Assembly (NCBI RefSeq): GCF_014697025.1
Contig: NZ_JACJRC010000006.1
Coordinates: forward strand, 1-64,000
Length of the DNA stretch: 64,000 nucleotides
Source of the DNA: Alkalinema sp. FACHB-956
Lineage (GTDB): Bacteria > Cyanobacteriota > Cyanobacteriia > Leptolyngbyales > Leptolyngbyaceae
Reading direction: 5' to 3'
A model generated the notes under the pieces. It did not search any database. It saw only the letters and a list, made by a program, of their open reading frames with translations, and was not told the DNA's origin. Made by a program: the position numbers and the translations under genes. Positions 46,749 through 58,851 of this stretch are shown piece by piece; positions within the stretch are counted from its first letter, which is position 1, and every line of letters begins with the position of its first letter.

Positions 46749-47129
46749 ATCGTCCGCTAAGTATTTCTTCTCCTTAATCTAACGATTCGATTTTCTTTTT
46801 TCCAGACCTCGATCGCCTCAGTTGTCAGGAAAGGGAACAAGATCCGACAAAACCCGACAACTCCCAACATTCAAGGATTTCAGAGTATCTGGAATATCCG
46901 ACAGGATCGGATTGTCATCTCTGTAGTATCTGACGACAATTACAGGTGTTAGGCAAGCGTTAGCCAGTGAATCCATCGCTTAACTTGAGTTTTCCTAACA
47001 GATAACTTGGACTTTTAACCTGGATTTTTCAGTTTGATTTTTCAGTTTGATTTTTCAGTTTGGCTTTTTCAGTGAGGAGTCAAGACGATCAGACATCAGA
47101 CGCTTACGGATTACCACGGAGGAAACACT
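46749..47129. repeat. Divergent gap with 13-bp tandem repeat
   Basis: GATTTTTCAGTTT occurs at 47023-47035, 47036-47048 and 47049-47061, with a decayed fourth copy. ATCCGACA-type segments recur near 46830-46910. No gene is seen. Confidence 0.65.
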
Positions 47130-47645
47130 ATGACTCGCGATGTACCTCAACCCCCTGCAATGGGTACCAGAAATGAAACCTTATCTGAGAGCTTAGCCCC
47201 GATCGGCCAACGGTCTGAAGCCGCGTTAGAGCGTTCTCAAGCAGTGACGGATTGGTTCAAGCGGCTCGACCAACTTCACGTTCGTCAAGATGACACCGAT
47301 CGACGCCTGACTCGCTTAGAAACTCAACTTGAAACTCAACTCCAGTCTATCGCCATGACCACACAATCGGGCCAAAAATCCGCGTCCCCTCGCAGCTACC
47401 GTTCTTCCCACGCCAAAGCCCCACTCCCTTACTCTGCGCCGGTGCAGTTGTCTTTCCTGAGCCTGAAGTGGATGTTTTTCTTTGTCACAGGACTGTCATT
47501 AGTCCTGCTATTCTCCGCTGGGTTTGGGGCCGCTAATCCCGCGATCGGGACTTGGGTAGGACTGATGAAGACTCTCCTGACACCGCTAGCCATCATTGTC
47601 CTCATGGGTTGGTTTATCACGGTGGTTCAGGAATCCTTTAAATAA
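47130..47645 (+). CDS. Hypothetical two-TM protein, 171 aa
   Basis: I do not recognise a family. The first 75 residues are charged and include an amphipathic heptad stretch (SEAALERSQAVTDWFKRLD, then DRRLTRLETQLE), probably a short coiled coil. A Ser/Pro-rich linker (about 80-105) leads to two C-terminal membrane helices: SLKWMFFFVTGLSLVLLFSA and MKTLLTPLAIIVLMGWFIT. It ends VVQESFK. GGAGGAAAC lies before the ATG and a terminator follows, so it is a genuine single-gene unit. It is divergent from the STAND gene. Function unknown; a membrane scaffold or stress protein is possible. Confidence 0.72.
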   Translation: MTRDVPQPPAMGTRNETLSESLAPIGQRSEAALERSQAVTDWFKRLDQLHVRQDDTDRRLTRLETQLETQLQSIAMTTQSGQKSASPRSYRSSHAKAPLPYSAPVQLSFLSLKWMFFFVTGLSLVLLFSAGFGAANPAIGTWVGLMKTLLTPLAIIVLMGWFITVVQESFK

Positions 47646-47654
47646 GGATCCATG

Positions 47655-47690
47655 GGGGTGGGATGCTCCTTTTGCCCACCCCTCTTTTTG
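47655..47690 (+). terminator. Rho-independent terminator after the two-TM gene
   Basis: GGGGTGGG (47655-47662) and CCCACCCC (47675-47682) form an 8-bp stem with a 12-nt loop, followed by TCTTTTTG. Confidence 0.9.
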
Positions 47691-47906
47691 TAACGAAACG
47701 TATACGCCTTCTCAGAAGCGGTTCCGTAATTCCCTATGATGGTCTACTAATGAACCTTTCATAGCTCTACACAGTTGTTTACAAAGCTCGTTTGGGGACA
47801 TGAATCGTTCTAATCTGAAATATATGAGCTAGCGCTTGGGCTGCCTATTCTGTGCTGCTTCAAGTGAAAGTCAGATTTAACACCGTAGATCCGTAGGGAG
47901 CTTTAG

Positions 47907-51197
<3,291 letters not shown>

Positions 51198-51244
51198 GTT
51201 CAACTCCCTTGGAATCTGACTGTTTAGCTCGATTCTAAAATTAG

Positions 51245-51276
51245 CCCCTAGACGGGATTCGTCTAGGGGTTTTCTG
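51245..51276 (+). terminator. Rho-independent terminator after apcE
   Basis: CCCCTAGACG (51245-51254) and CGTCTAGGGG (51260-51269) pair perfectly around a GGATT loop, followed by TTTTCTG. Confidence 0.92.
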
Positions 51277-51301
51277 TGGCTGGGGGCCGATCGCTGGGAA
51301 G

Positions 51302-51844
51302 CTAAGCAACCCGTTTTTCCAGGTATTGGCCAATCATTTGTTCTTCCCCGGCGCGGGAAATGATGGTTTGGCGCGTGCGGTATTTGCTGCCGATGAGTTT
51401 GACTTCCTCTTCAAATACGGAGCCTTGGTACTCGGTGCGGAGGCAGAGGGTTTCTGGATTGGTCATGGAGAAGGTGGCAACGATCGGCTTGGGGGTGGCA
51501 AAGCCGCGATCTCGGTACATTAATCCATCGGCAATGCCAAATAGAGTGGATCCTTTAGACATATTTTTGCCCAGGATGGAATTTTTGCTATCCCAGGTGA
51601 CGCTAGCCCCGCAGGTCATGAAATCCACATCTTCCAAGTCATGCAACTGTGCTAAGTGCCGCAACTCATCGCAGCCCTGCTCAAGAAACTGAACCGTAAT
51701 CAGGCTTTCGACTTCCTGGACTTCCCCATCGGGCAAGGTGAAGTAGCGACGTTCCGATCGCCACTGCCCGGAGGAACTTTTGAAAAACTGAGCAATTAGA
51801 TCATCACCCACCGCATGGCGTTGCAGAGTTGAATTCACAGGCAT
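51302..51844 (-). CDS. Phycobiliprotein lyase, CpcS/CpeS family
   Basis: This family of small lipocalin-fold lyases attaches phycocyanobilin or related bilins to Cys84-type sites of phycobiliproteins. The 180-aa protein shows FFKSSSGQWRSERRYFTL, the ESLITVQFLEQGCDEL strand-helix, and FGIADGLMYRDRGFATPKPI, the patterns of CpcS/CpeS proteins. Which subgroup (CpcS, CpcU or CpeS) cannot be settled by eye, so no symbol is given. It is convergent with apcE, a fitting partner in phycobilisome biogenesis. Confidence 0.85.
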   Translation of the reverse strand: MPVNSTLQRHAVGDDLIAQFFKSSSGQWRSERRYFTLPDGEVQEVESLITVQFLEQGCDELRHLAQLHDLEDVDFMTCGASVTWDSKNSILGKNMSKGSTLFGIADGLMYRDRGFATPKPIVATFSMTNPETLCLRTEYQGSVFEEEVKLIGSKYRTRQTIISRAGEEQMIGQYLEKRVA

Positions 51845-52101
51845 CCTTCCTTGAGAGAGTAGAAGACACGACTTCAGTTACGAAATCATCACTTGATGGT
51901 CACAATTCTTAATATAAATCCAGATTCGTGGCGTAGCAATTTCTACAAATTATTGACAAATTTGCCAAAACAGTGATCAGTTTTTCTGAATCTACCGATC
52001 ATCTTCCCAATCCCTGGAGTCATTTCCCGATCGACCGCCATTTTGGGACAGGGCTGCGTAGGATAGATCAATGCCTATCTTTTGGTGCAATGTAATCGGT
52101 T

Positions 52102-53034
52102 ATGCAGCTTCTCCAAGTCACCCATTTGCAAAAACAGTACTCCAACCAGGGAAAATGGATCCAAGCTGTGGATAATGTCTCGTTGCACTTGGCGGCGGGG
52201 GAAGTCTTAGCATTTTTGGGGCCCAATGGCGCGGGTAAGACCACGACAATTAAGATGATTGCTGGGTTGATTGTGCCCGATCGGGGGCAAGTGACGGTCG
52301 TGGGTAAGAATCCCCATCGGGATCCATCGGCGCTGCGATCGTTAGGGGCAGTGTTGGAGGGCAATCGCAATCTTTACTGGCGCTTAACCCCCGAGGAAAA
52401 TTTGGAATATTTTGGGGTACTGCGGGGATTATCGGCGCGGGAAGCTCGGCAACGCGGGAGACGGTTGTTAGAGCGCTTTGAGTTAATGCACAAGCGGACA
52501 ACAGTGGTGCAGCGGTTATCCCGTGGAATGCAGCAAAAGGTAGCGATCGCGGTGGCACTCATTCACGAACCACAGTTGATCTTGCTAGATGAGCCAACCT
52601 TAGGATTGGATGTGGAAGCGACGCAAACGGTAAAGCGCTTGGTGCGGGAAATTGCAGCGGAGGGGCGGGGGATTTTACTGACGACCCACCAGTTGGACAT
52701 TGCAGAGGAGTTGAGCGATCGGGTAGCGGTAATTCGGCAAGGACGCATTGTGGCAGAAAAGCGGACGGCGGAACTGATTCAGGAATTTTCCAGCAGTGCC
52801 TACCGCATTGAGCTGGAGCAATCGATCGGAGTCGATCGACAAACTAAGTTAGCACTATTGGGCTTAGACATCGATCCATTTTCCCAGACGTTACATGTAG
52901 TAGATACAGAACTGTTGTATACCGTGCTAGCAGTTCTGCAACCTTTACCGATTCTGAGAATCGAGCGCGATCGGGCAAATTTGACGGATATTTTTTTACA
53001 ACTGGTTCAGGAGCGGTCGAGTGGCGAAGATTAA
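52102..53034 (+). CDS. ABC transporter ATP-binding protein
   Basis: This is an exporter-type ABC ATPase: Walker A GPNGAGKTTTIKM, Q-loop, signature RLSRGMQQKVAIA, Walker B LILLDEPTLGLD and H-loop TTHQLD. The C-terminal ~80 residues form the extra regulatory domain typical of ABC-2 drug/polysaccharide ATPases. The stop overlaps the GTG start of the permease by 14 bp, so the two are translationally coupled. Substrate unknown. Confidence 0.92.
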   Translation: MQLLQVTHLQKQYSNQGKWIQAVDNVSLHLAAGEVLAFLGPNGAGKTTTIKMIAGLIVPDRGQVTVVGKNPHRDPSALRSLGAVLEGNRNLYWRLTPEENLEYFGVLRGLSAREARQRGRRLLERFELMHKRTTVVQRLSRGMQQKVAIAVALIHEPQLILLDEPTLGLDVEATQTVKRLVREIAAEGRGILLTTHQLDIAEELSDRVAVIRQGRIVAEKRTAELIQEFSSSAYRIELEQSIGVDRQTKLALLGLDIDPFSQTLHVVDTELLYTVLAVLQPLPILRIERDRANLTDIFLQLVQERSSGED

Positions 53035-53842
53035 GGGTATGCAGGTGAAGCGATCGGCGCAGATTTTAGATATTTTTCGGTTATTTCTGGCGGAGTTTAA
53101 GCGGGCTTGGATTCAGTTTAAGCGCTATCCGGCGGAGTCGATCGGGGGTGTCTTTATTATTACGTCGGTGTTTTATGGTTTGTTTTTGAGTGCACAGTAT
53201 ATTGCGGGGCCGATTCAGTTTGGCGATAAGTTGGATAGTGTAATTGTGGGGTATTTACTATGGTCGTTGTCGATTTTCGTGATTACGGATATTGCGGGAA
53301 CATTGCAAAGTGAGGCGCAAACGGGAACGCTGGAGCAGTTGTTTTTAACCAGCTTTGGGGCGAGGACATTATTTCTGGTACGGGCGATCGCGGATTTAGC
53401 AATTCAGTTGATTTTGCTGGGCGTGATTTTGTTGATCATTATGGTATTGACGGGACGGTATTTATCGTTCCCGATCGTGCTAGTTTTGCCATTGGCAACA
53501 GTATTAATGGGAGCCTATGGTTTAGGGTTTATCATGGGCGGTATTTCGCTATTGTTTAAGCGGATACAGCAAATTCTAGCAATCTTTCAGTTTGCATTAC
53601 TGTTTCTGTTGACCGCACCAACAGAGGAATGGACGGGGATTGGGCACATCGTAGGATACTTTTTGCCGATGAGTCCGGGGGCAGGGCTGCTGCGGAATTT
53701 GATGGCGCGGGAGTCGGGTCTAGATGCCACGGCATTGGCGATCGCGTTGGTCAATGGGGGTGTTTATCTAGCAATCGGCTTGGTGTTATTTGGTTGGGCG
53801 GAACGGGAAACAAAGCGTCGCGGCAAGTTAGGGGGGTATTAG
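53021..53842 (+). CDS. ABC-2 type permease
   Basis: The 273-aa protein has six predicted membrane helices of the ABC-2 type, with FLAEFKRAWIQFKRYPAES at the N-terminus and the loop SEAQTGTLEQLFLTSFGARTL, which is common in these permeases. The start is GTG at 53021 inside the ATPase gene; ATG at 53039 is an alternative in the same frame. It pairs with the preceding ATPase as an exporter of unknown substrate. The TauE-like gene begins 2 bp after its stop. Confidence 0.9.
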   Translation: MAKIKGMQVKRSAQILDIFRLFLAEFKRAWIQFKRYPAESIGGVFIITSVFYGLFLSAQYIAGPIQFGDKLDSVIVGYLLWSLSIFVITDIAGTLQSEAQTGTLEQLFLTSFGARTLFLVRAIADLAIQLILLGVILLIIMVLTGRYLSFPIVLVLPLATVLMGAYGLGFIMGGISLLFKRIQQILAIFQFALLFLLTAPTEEWTGIGHIVGYFLPMSPGAGLLRNLMARESGLDATALAIALVNGGVYLAIGLVLFGWAERETKRRGKLGGY

Positions 53843-53844
53843 GG

Positions 53845-54675
53845 GTGCTGTTGGGATTATTGGATACGGCAACGATCGCAACGCCGGAAAGTTTGCTCGG
53901 GCTATTCGGGTTAGGAATTTTTACGGGAGCGGTGGCTGGCGTTTTGGGGATTGGGGGGGGATTGCTGATTGTTCCCGTGTTGAGCCTGTGGTCGATTCCG
54001 TTGGTGCAGGCGACGGCAACGAGCTTGGTGGGGGTGTGGATGAGTGCGGTGTCGGGAACCGTCCAGAATTGGCGCAAGGGGCAATTAGATGGCCGATCGT
54101 CGATCGTGTTGGCGGTGTTTGGAATGGTGACGGCATCACTAGGGGCTTGGGTGGGAAAAGTTTTGCCCAATGCCGCGATCGCCTTTAGCTTTGCGGGGTT
54201 GATGTGGGTGATTATTTATTTGATGGATCTCAAGCAGAAGTTGAAGGTGCGGGAAAAGACGATAACTGATGCGACTGAGAGTCTGTCCGATCGACGGCCG
54301 CCTGAACCGTTACGGTTGCCGCAGGTCGCTGGAATCGGGTTGGGAGCAGGATTTTTGTCGGGGTTGTTTGGAGTGGGTGGCGGTGCGATTATGGTACCGT
54401 TGCAGATGCTGTTTCTGGGGGAGCCGATTAAGTCAGCGGTCCGCACCAGTTTAGGCGCGATCGTATTGATTGCGATGAGTGGGTTGGTCAGTCATACGCT
54501 GAATGGAAATGTGTTGTGGCCTCCAGGGATTGCGATCGCGCTGGGTGGGATGTTAGGAGCACAGTTGGGAACGCGATTACTAAATCGATTGTCTTCGAAA
54601 GCGGTCGATCGAACCTTTCGAGGATTGCTGATTTTACTGTCCGTGTATATGGTTTGGAAGGGGTTTAGTAGTTAA
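53845..54675 (+). CDS. TauE/SafE-family permease
   Basis: The 276-aa protein has about eight helices in two inverted halves, each opening with a glycine motif: GVLGIGGGLLIVP and GLFGVGGGAIMVP. This is the TauE/SafE (sulfite or organosulfonate export) family. The start is inferred as GTG at 53845, 2 bp after the ABC permease stop, with a G-rich box before it; the frame runs back to 53629 inside the permease gene but that part reads antithetically to membrane helices. Tight spacing suggests co-transcription with the ABC pair. Substrate not determinable. Confidence 0.85.
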   Translation: MLLGLLDTATIATPESLLGLFGLGIFTGAVAGVLGIGGGLLIVPVLSLWSIPLVQATATSLVGVWMSAVSGTVQNWRKGQLDGRSSIVLAVFGMVTASLGAWVGKVLPNAAIAFSFAGLMWVIIYLMDLKQKLKVREKTITDATESLSDRRPPEPLRLPQVAGIGLGAGFLSGLFGVGGGAIMVPLQMLFLGEPIKSAVRTSLGAIVLIAMSGLVSHTLNGNVLWPPGIAIALGGMLGAQLGTRLLNRLSSKAVDRTFRGLLILLSVYMVWKGFSS

Positions 54676-54786
54676 GGCTCTCCTCACGCTCCTTCCTAAG
54701 GATGGCCAAAAAAGCTAGGGGATTTCGTTTTGCAACTCTAGAGGTTCCACTAGAGAGTCCAAGGCACAGCTGAATACCCAATGCAG

Positions 54787-56556
54787 CTAGCTAGATGAAT
54801 ATTCGTACGTAGGCTCATAGGGCAGGAAACCATTTGCCATCAACGTTGGAGATGGCAATTCCTGAAGCCTCACCTGGAAAGCTTCTAAGGATAAGGGTGG
54901 TGCATAGAGAAACCCCTGTCCGGCATGACAGCCTTGATGGCGCAAAAATGATAACTGACTACTATTTTCAATGCCTTCCGCAATAATTTTTAGATTTAAG
55001 CTGCGGGACATGGCAATAATTGCTTTACAAATCATGGTTGCATTACGATCGCGATTGATTTTATGGGTAAATGATTGATCAATTTTGATCTCATCGATCG
55101 GCAACTGACTTAAGTAGCTCAGTGATGAATAGCCTGTACCAAAATCATCAATAGCAATATTCACACCTAAGGCTTTCAGTTGTTGCAGTTTACGAATTGT
55201 CAATTCAACCTGCTCCATCAAACAACTTTCCGTAAGTTCCAACACAAGTAGATGCGGCGCTAGCCCACTTTCTTGCAAAATACTCGCCACTAGCTCTGGC
55301 AGCGTTGCTTGTTGAAATTGCGCCATGGACAGATTAACTGCCACTTGGAGGGGGAACTGCATCTGCCTTTGCCATTGAGCCGCATGGTGACACGCCTGCC
55401 GCAGAACCCATTCCCCCAACGCTAAAATCAGCCCTTGTTCTTCCGCGATCGCAATGAACTGATTCGGCGGAATCATCCCCCGTTCAGGATGCTGCCAACG
55501 CACTAAGGCTTCTGCACCAATCATGCAACCCTTCGCGAGATCTACCTGAGGTTGATAGTAGAGACGGAGTTCCGATCGTTCGATCGCCTTGGCAAGTTCA
55601 TTGGCAATTAAATGATGCTTAGCTTCCACCGCAGCCAACTGTGGGCTATAAAATCGATAGGAACTATGGCGCTTTTTGGCCCACCGCATCGCCGCATTAC
55701 TTTGAGTCAAGAGCTCCTCAGAAGACAAGCTATGTTGAGGATACAGTGCAATGCCAACACTCAGTTGAATCCGAATTTCCTGTCCGTCGATCGAGTAGGG
55801 AACGGTGAGAATGTTGATTAACAGTTGAACAAATTCTTCAATTTCTTCAGGATCACCTGCATCGGGCAGAGCTAGGCCAAATTCCTCTTCATGCAACCGG
55901 GCCGCCAGTCCTGGACGACCCGTCACTTGCAGACGCTCACCAATGGCATGGAGAAGACGATTACTAATCAAACCTCCGTAGGTCAATTGAATGACGCGGT
56001 AGGAGGTTATTTTCAACGACAGCACTGCGATCGACTCCGTGTGTTGAAGCGTCACTTCACAAAGTTGTGTCAAATGGCGTTGAAACAGATTAATGTTGGG
56101 GAGATTGGTCACACTATCCCAGTTGGCAACCTTCTCAAAGGCAGCCTTAGCCTGGGCAACCTGCTCTAAGTAACCTTGGGCAAAAACTGATTTTTTGCGA
56201 AAGCAAGAATGAATCGCAGCCAACAAATCCTGACTGCTGCAGGGCTTGGTGAGATAATCATCAGCTCCCTGGTTCATCCCCTGCCTCACCTCAGCATGGC
56301 TAGTCCGAGCACTGAGGAAAATGAAGGGAATTGCAGTCGTGGCAGGATGACTGCGCAGCGTCTCCAACACCTCGTATCCATCACACTCCGGCATCGAAAT
56401 ATCACATAGAATGAGATCGGGACGGAGAACTAAGGCTTGCTGAATTCCTTCTCTCCCATGATTAACGCCGATCGCACGAAAGCCATTGATTTCTAGGATC
56501 TTCACCCAGTTATCCCGGATTGCATCCTCATCCTCAATCAACAAAATTGTTTTCAT
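54787..56556 (-). CDS. Response regulator with degenerate GGDEF and EAL domain
   Basis: The receiver (1-120) is complete: ILLIEDED, Asp52 in LILCDISMPECDG and Lys104 in DDYLTKP. A diguanylate-cyclase-like domain follows, but the signature is RLHEEEFGLAL (HEEEF at 222-226) instead of GGDEF, so cyclase activity is unlikely. The C-terminal EAL domain is well preserved: AEALVRWQHPERG (EAL at 349-351), VNLSMAQF, IAIDDFGTGYSSLSYL, DEIKIDQSF and IAEGIE. It should therefore hydrolyse cyclic di-GMP, perhaps tuned by the degenerate domain binding GTP. ATG at 56556 (MKTILLIEDE) is used; the longer frame from 56574 starts on TTG. Confidence 0.9.
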   Translation of the reverse strand: MKTILLIEDEDAIRDNWVKILEINGFRAIGVNHGREGIQQALVLRPDLILCDISMPECDGYEVLETLRSHPATTAIPFIFLSARTSHAEVRQGMNQGADDYLTKPCSSQDLLAAIHSCFRKKSVFAQGYLEQVAQAKAAFEKVANWDSVTNLPNINLFQRHLTQLCEVTLQHTESIAVLSLKITSYRVIQLTYGGLISNRLLHAIGERLQVTGRPGLAARLHEEEFGLALPDAGDPEEIEEFVQLLINILTVPYSIDGQEIRIQLSVGIALYPQHSLSSEELLTQSNAAMRWAKKRHSSYRFYSPQLAAVEAKHHLIANELAKAIERSELRLYYQPQVDLAKGCMIGAEALVRWQHPERGMIPPNQFIAIAEEQGLILALGEWVLRQACHHAAQWQRQMQFPLQVAVNLSMAQFQQATLPELVASILQESGLAPHLLVLELTESCLMEQVELTIRKLQQLKALGVNIAIDDFGTGYSSLSYLSQLPIDEIKIDQSFTHKINRDRNATMICKAIIAMSRSLNLKIIAEGIENSSQLSFLRHQGCHAGQGFLYAPPLSLEAFQVRLQELPSPTLMANGFLPYEPTYEYSSS

Positions 56557-57277
56557 TACACTAAACTTAGTCAAACGGTAGTGCAGAGCCTTGCGTGATT
56601 GTGAGGAGAATGTAAAATAGCAGTCAAATTACAGAAAGTCGCTACCCTGAAATAATCACTCTTCTACTCAAAAACATTGCCTTTCAAAAACATTGCCTTT
56701 TGTCTTAGGTGATTTGGTCTTAGGTGATTATATGGGGCATAGCTAAGCATAGGCACAGAGTCTCCCCGTAAGCACGTGTAGACGAAACTTCAAGAATAGA
56801 TATTTCAGATAGATATTTCAGTATGTATCTGATGGTACTTTTACTGAGTGTATGTTGGGCAACATCACCGACCGATTATATCAAGGAGAAGAAGGGGATG
56901 TCGATCCGCAGAATCAAGTAGACAGCTTTCAGTAAGCTGACTCAGAGCGGGGGTGACTCAGCTTGCAGGGAACTCGGCTGGAGGTGACTCGATTGGGGGT
57001 GAGTCAGCTTCCCTCGCCTAAAAATCCTTAGTTGCCCGATCGCTCCTGGTGTGATCCTCAATCCAACACAGGTGTGATCCCCACCTCAACTCAGGAGGGA
57101 ACTGATTGAATCAACTTCTCTAAATAGATTGTGCTTATAGGCTAGGATAGGAGACAAGGTTCAAACCAGTTCGGATAATATTCCGACACATTTTTGACCC
57201 ATTCTTTTAGTAAAACTTTCAGCAATCAGTTCTCAAAAATCAAGGCTAGCTTGAACTTTGCAGCCGTAGCACTCGCT

Positions 57278-57318
57278 ATACACAGCCAGTCATACACAGC
57301 CAGTTATACACACCAGCT
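57278..57318 (+). repeat. 14-bp tandem repeat upstream of rpsA
   Basis: ATACACAGCCAGTC (57278-57291), ATACACAGCCAGTT (57292-57305) and a decayed copy to 57318. Confidence 0.9.
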
Positions 57319-57367
57319 ATACACAATGGAACACAGCACAGCCTGGTTAACCTAGCGTGTCTGCCGG

Positions 57368-57396
57368 AGAAATCTTAAAGGAATTTAAAGATTTCT
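57368..57396 (+). promoter_or_regulatory. Inverted repeat about 330 bp before rpsA
   Basis: AGAAATCTT (57368-57376) and AAGATTTCT (57388-57396) form a perfect 9-bp stem with an 11-nt loop. No T tract follows. It could be part of the rpsA leader; function unknown. Confidence 0.35.
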
Positions 57397-57725
57397 GGAG
57401 AGAAAATCGTATGGGTGATGCGTCCTAGCTTCAGTCCTAAGGTAAATTTGAATTAAGTTGAAGATAGACCAGTGGTCAGCTGAGGCGATCGATCGAGGAG
57501 CCTCCAGATCCGATTGAGGAATTCTGGAAACTCTGGTCTTGGGGGTACCACTTGAGCTATGATATGACTTCTGAACTCTTGAAACGTCTAGTTGAATCTC
57601 TTGCAACTATCTATAAGCAGGGGATGAAGGTGTAGGCTGCATGTTCTCAGGGTAGTTCTGGGGGCTGCATATGCATCGACAGGAGGCGAATCTTAACTAG
57701 AGATACGAACTAGGAAATCATTAGC

Positions 57726-58679
57726 ATGGTCAATCAGAAAGCAGGAACAGTGGATGTGGGCTTTACCCACGAAGATTTTGCAGCGTTATTGGATAAGTAT
57801 GACTACCATTTCAGCCCTGGAGATGTGGTGGCTGGAACGGTATTCAGTCTTGAGCCACGGGGTGCACTGATTGACATCGGTGCTAAAACCGCAGCCTACA
57901 TCCCCATTCAGGAAATGTCGATCAACCGCATCGACGCTCCTGAAGAAGTTCTGCAATCCAACGAAACCCGCGAGTTCTTCATTCTGGCTGACGAAAACGA
58001 AGATGGTCAGTTGACCCTCTCGATCCGCCGTATTGAGTATATGCGGGCCTGGGAACGGGTTCGTCAGTTGCAGGCAGAAGATGCAACCGTACGCTCCCTC
58101 GTCTTCGCAACCAACCGAGGTGGGGCCTTGGTGCGGATCGAAGGTCTGCGCGGGTTTATTCCTGGATCTCATATCAGTACCCGTAAACCCAAGGAAGAAT
58201 TAGTCGGCGAAGAGCTGCCCCTGAAGTTCTTGGAAGTGGACGAAGAGCGCAATCGTCTCGTCTTGAGCCACCGTCGTGCGTTGGTTGAACGTAAGATGAA
58301 CCGCCTAGAAGTGGGTGAAGTGGTCATCGGGACTGTGCGCGGGATCAAACCCTACGGTGCGTTTATCGACATCGGTGGCGTCAGCGGTCTGTTACACATT
58401 TCTGAAATCTCCCACGATCACATTGACATGCCCCACAGCGTGTTTAACGTGAACGATGAAGTTAAGGTCATGATTATTGACCTCGATGCAGAACGGGGTC
58501 GGATTTCGCTGTCTACTAAGCAGCTGGAGCCGGAACCTGGTGATATGGTGAAGAATCGCCAAGCGGTCTACGAACAAGCTGAAGAAATGGCTGCGAAGTA
58601 CCGTGAAAAGCTGAAGGAGCAGGGTGCTCCCGTTCCTTCCATGGAAATTACAACGGAAGAAGCTGTGATTGCAGAATAG
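57726..58679 (+). CDS. rpsA: 30S ribosomal protein S1
   Basis: The 317-aa protein is the short, cyanobacterial/plastid-type S1 that assists mRNA binding. It has three S1 RNA-binding domains: about 30-100 (GDVVAGTVFSLEPRGALIDIG), 115-180 (with GFIPGSHIS) and 195-265 (GEVVIGTVRGIKPYGAFIDIG followed by SGLLHISEIS). A charged C-terminal tail ends in the Glu-rich ITTEEAVIAE. The long upstream region suggests a regulated leader. The terminator is immediately downstream. Confidence 0.95.
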   Translation: MVNQKAGTVDVGFTHEDFAALLDKYDYHFSPGDVVAGTVFSLEPRGALIDIGAKTAAYIPIQEMSINRIDAPEEVLQSNETREFFILADENEDGQLTLSIRRIEYMRAWERVRQLQAEDATVRSLVFATNRGGALVRIEGLRGFIPGSHISTRKPKEELVGEELPLKFLEVDEERNRLVLSHRRALVERKMNRLEVGEVVIGTVRGIKPYGAFIDIGGVSGLLHISEISHDHIDMPHSVFNVNDEVKVMIIDLDAERGRISLSTKQLEPEPGDMVKNRQAVYEQAEEMAAKYREKLKEQGAPVPSMEITTEEAVIAE

Positions 58680-58733
58680 TTCTGCAGCATTCACCTAACT
58701 TGGCTTGAACTTGCTACACAAGCTTGAGCTTTA

Positions 58734-58764
58734 AGGGGCGTTCGATCGAACGCCCCTTTTTGGT
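58734..58764 (+). terminator. Rho-independent terminator after rpsA
   Basis: AAGGGGCGTTCGA and TCGAACGCCCCTT form a continuous 26-bp palindrome (58734-58759) that runs into TTTTTGG. Confidence 0.92.
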
Positions 58765-58822
58765 TGGATCTGGGATTTTGATTGGATATGAGAGCGCGGG
58801 TCAACCTGTGGGATGGTCACGC

Positions 58823-58850
58823 ATAGCGGTAATAGGATAGCGGTAATAGG
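58823..58850 (+). repeat. 14-bp tandem repeat before the HAD start
   Basis: ATAGCGGTAATAGG occurs exactly twice, ending 1 bp before the chosen ATG and so covering the ribosome-binding region. Confidence 0.92.
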
Positions 58851-58851
58851 G

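Larger units (their letters stand above)
56557..57725. other. 1.17-kb region upstream of rpsA
   Basis: No gene is supported. It holds tandem pairs at 56669-56700 (CAAAAACATTGCCTTT, twice) and 56701-56730 (based on GTCTTAGGTGATT), a three-unit run at 57278-57318 based on ATACACAGCCAGT, and several GTGACTC/GAGTCA elements near 56937-57010. A 9-bp inverted repeat lies at 57368-57396. The rpsA promoter and leader must be here, and room remains for an unannotated RNA. Confidence 0.6.
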
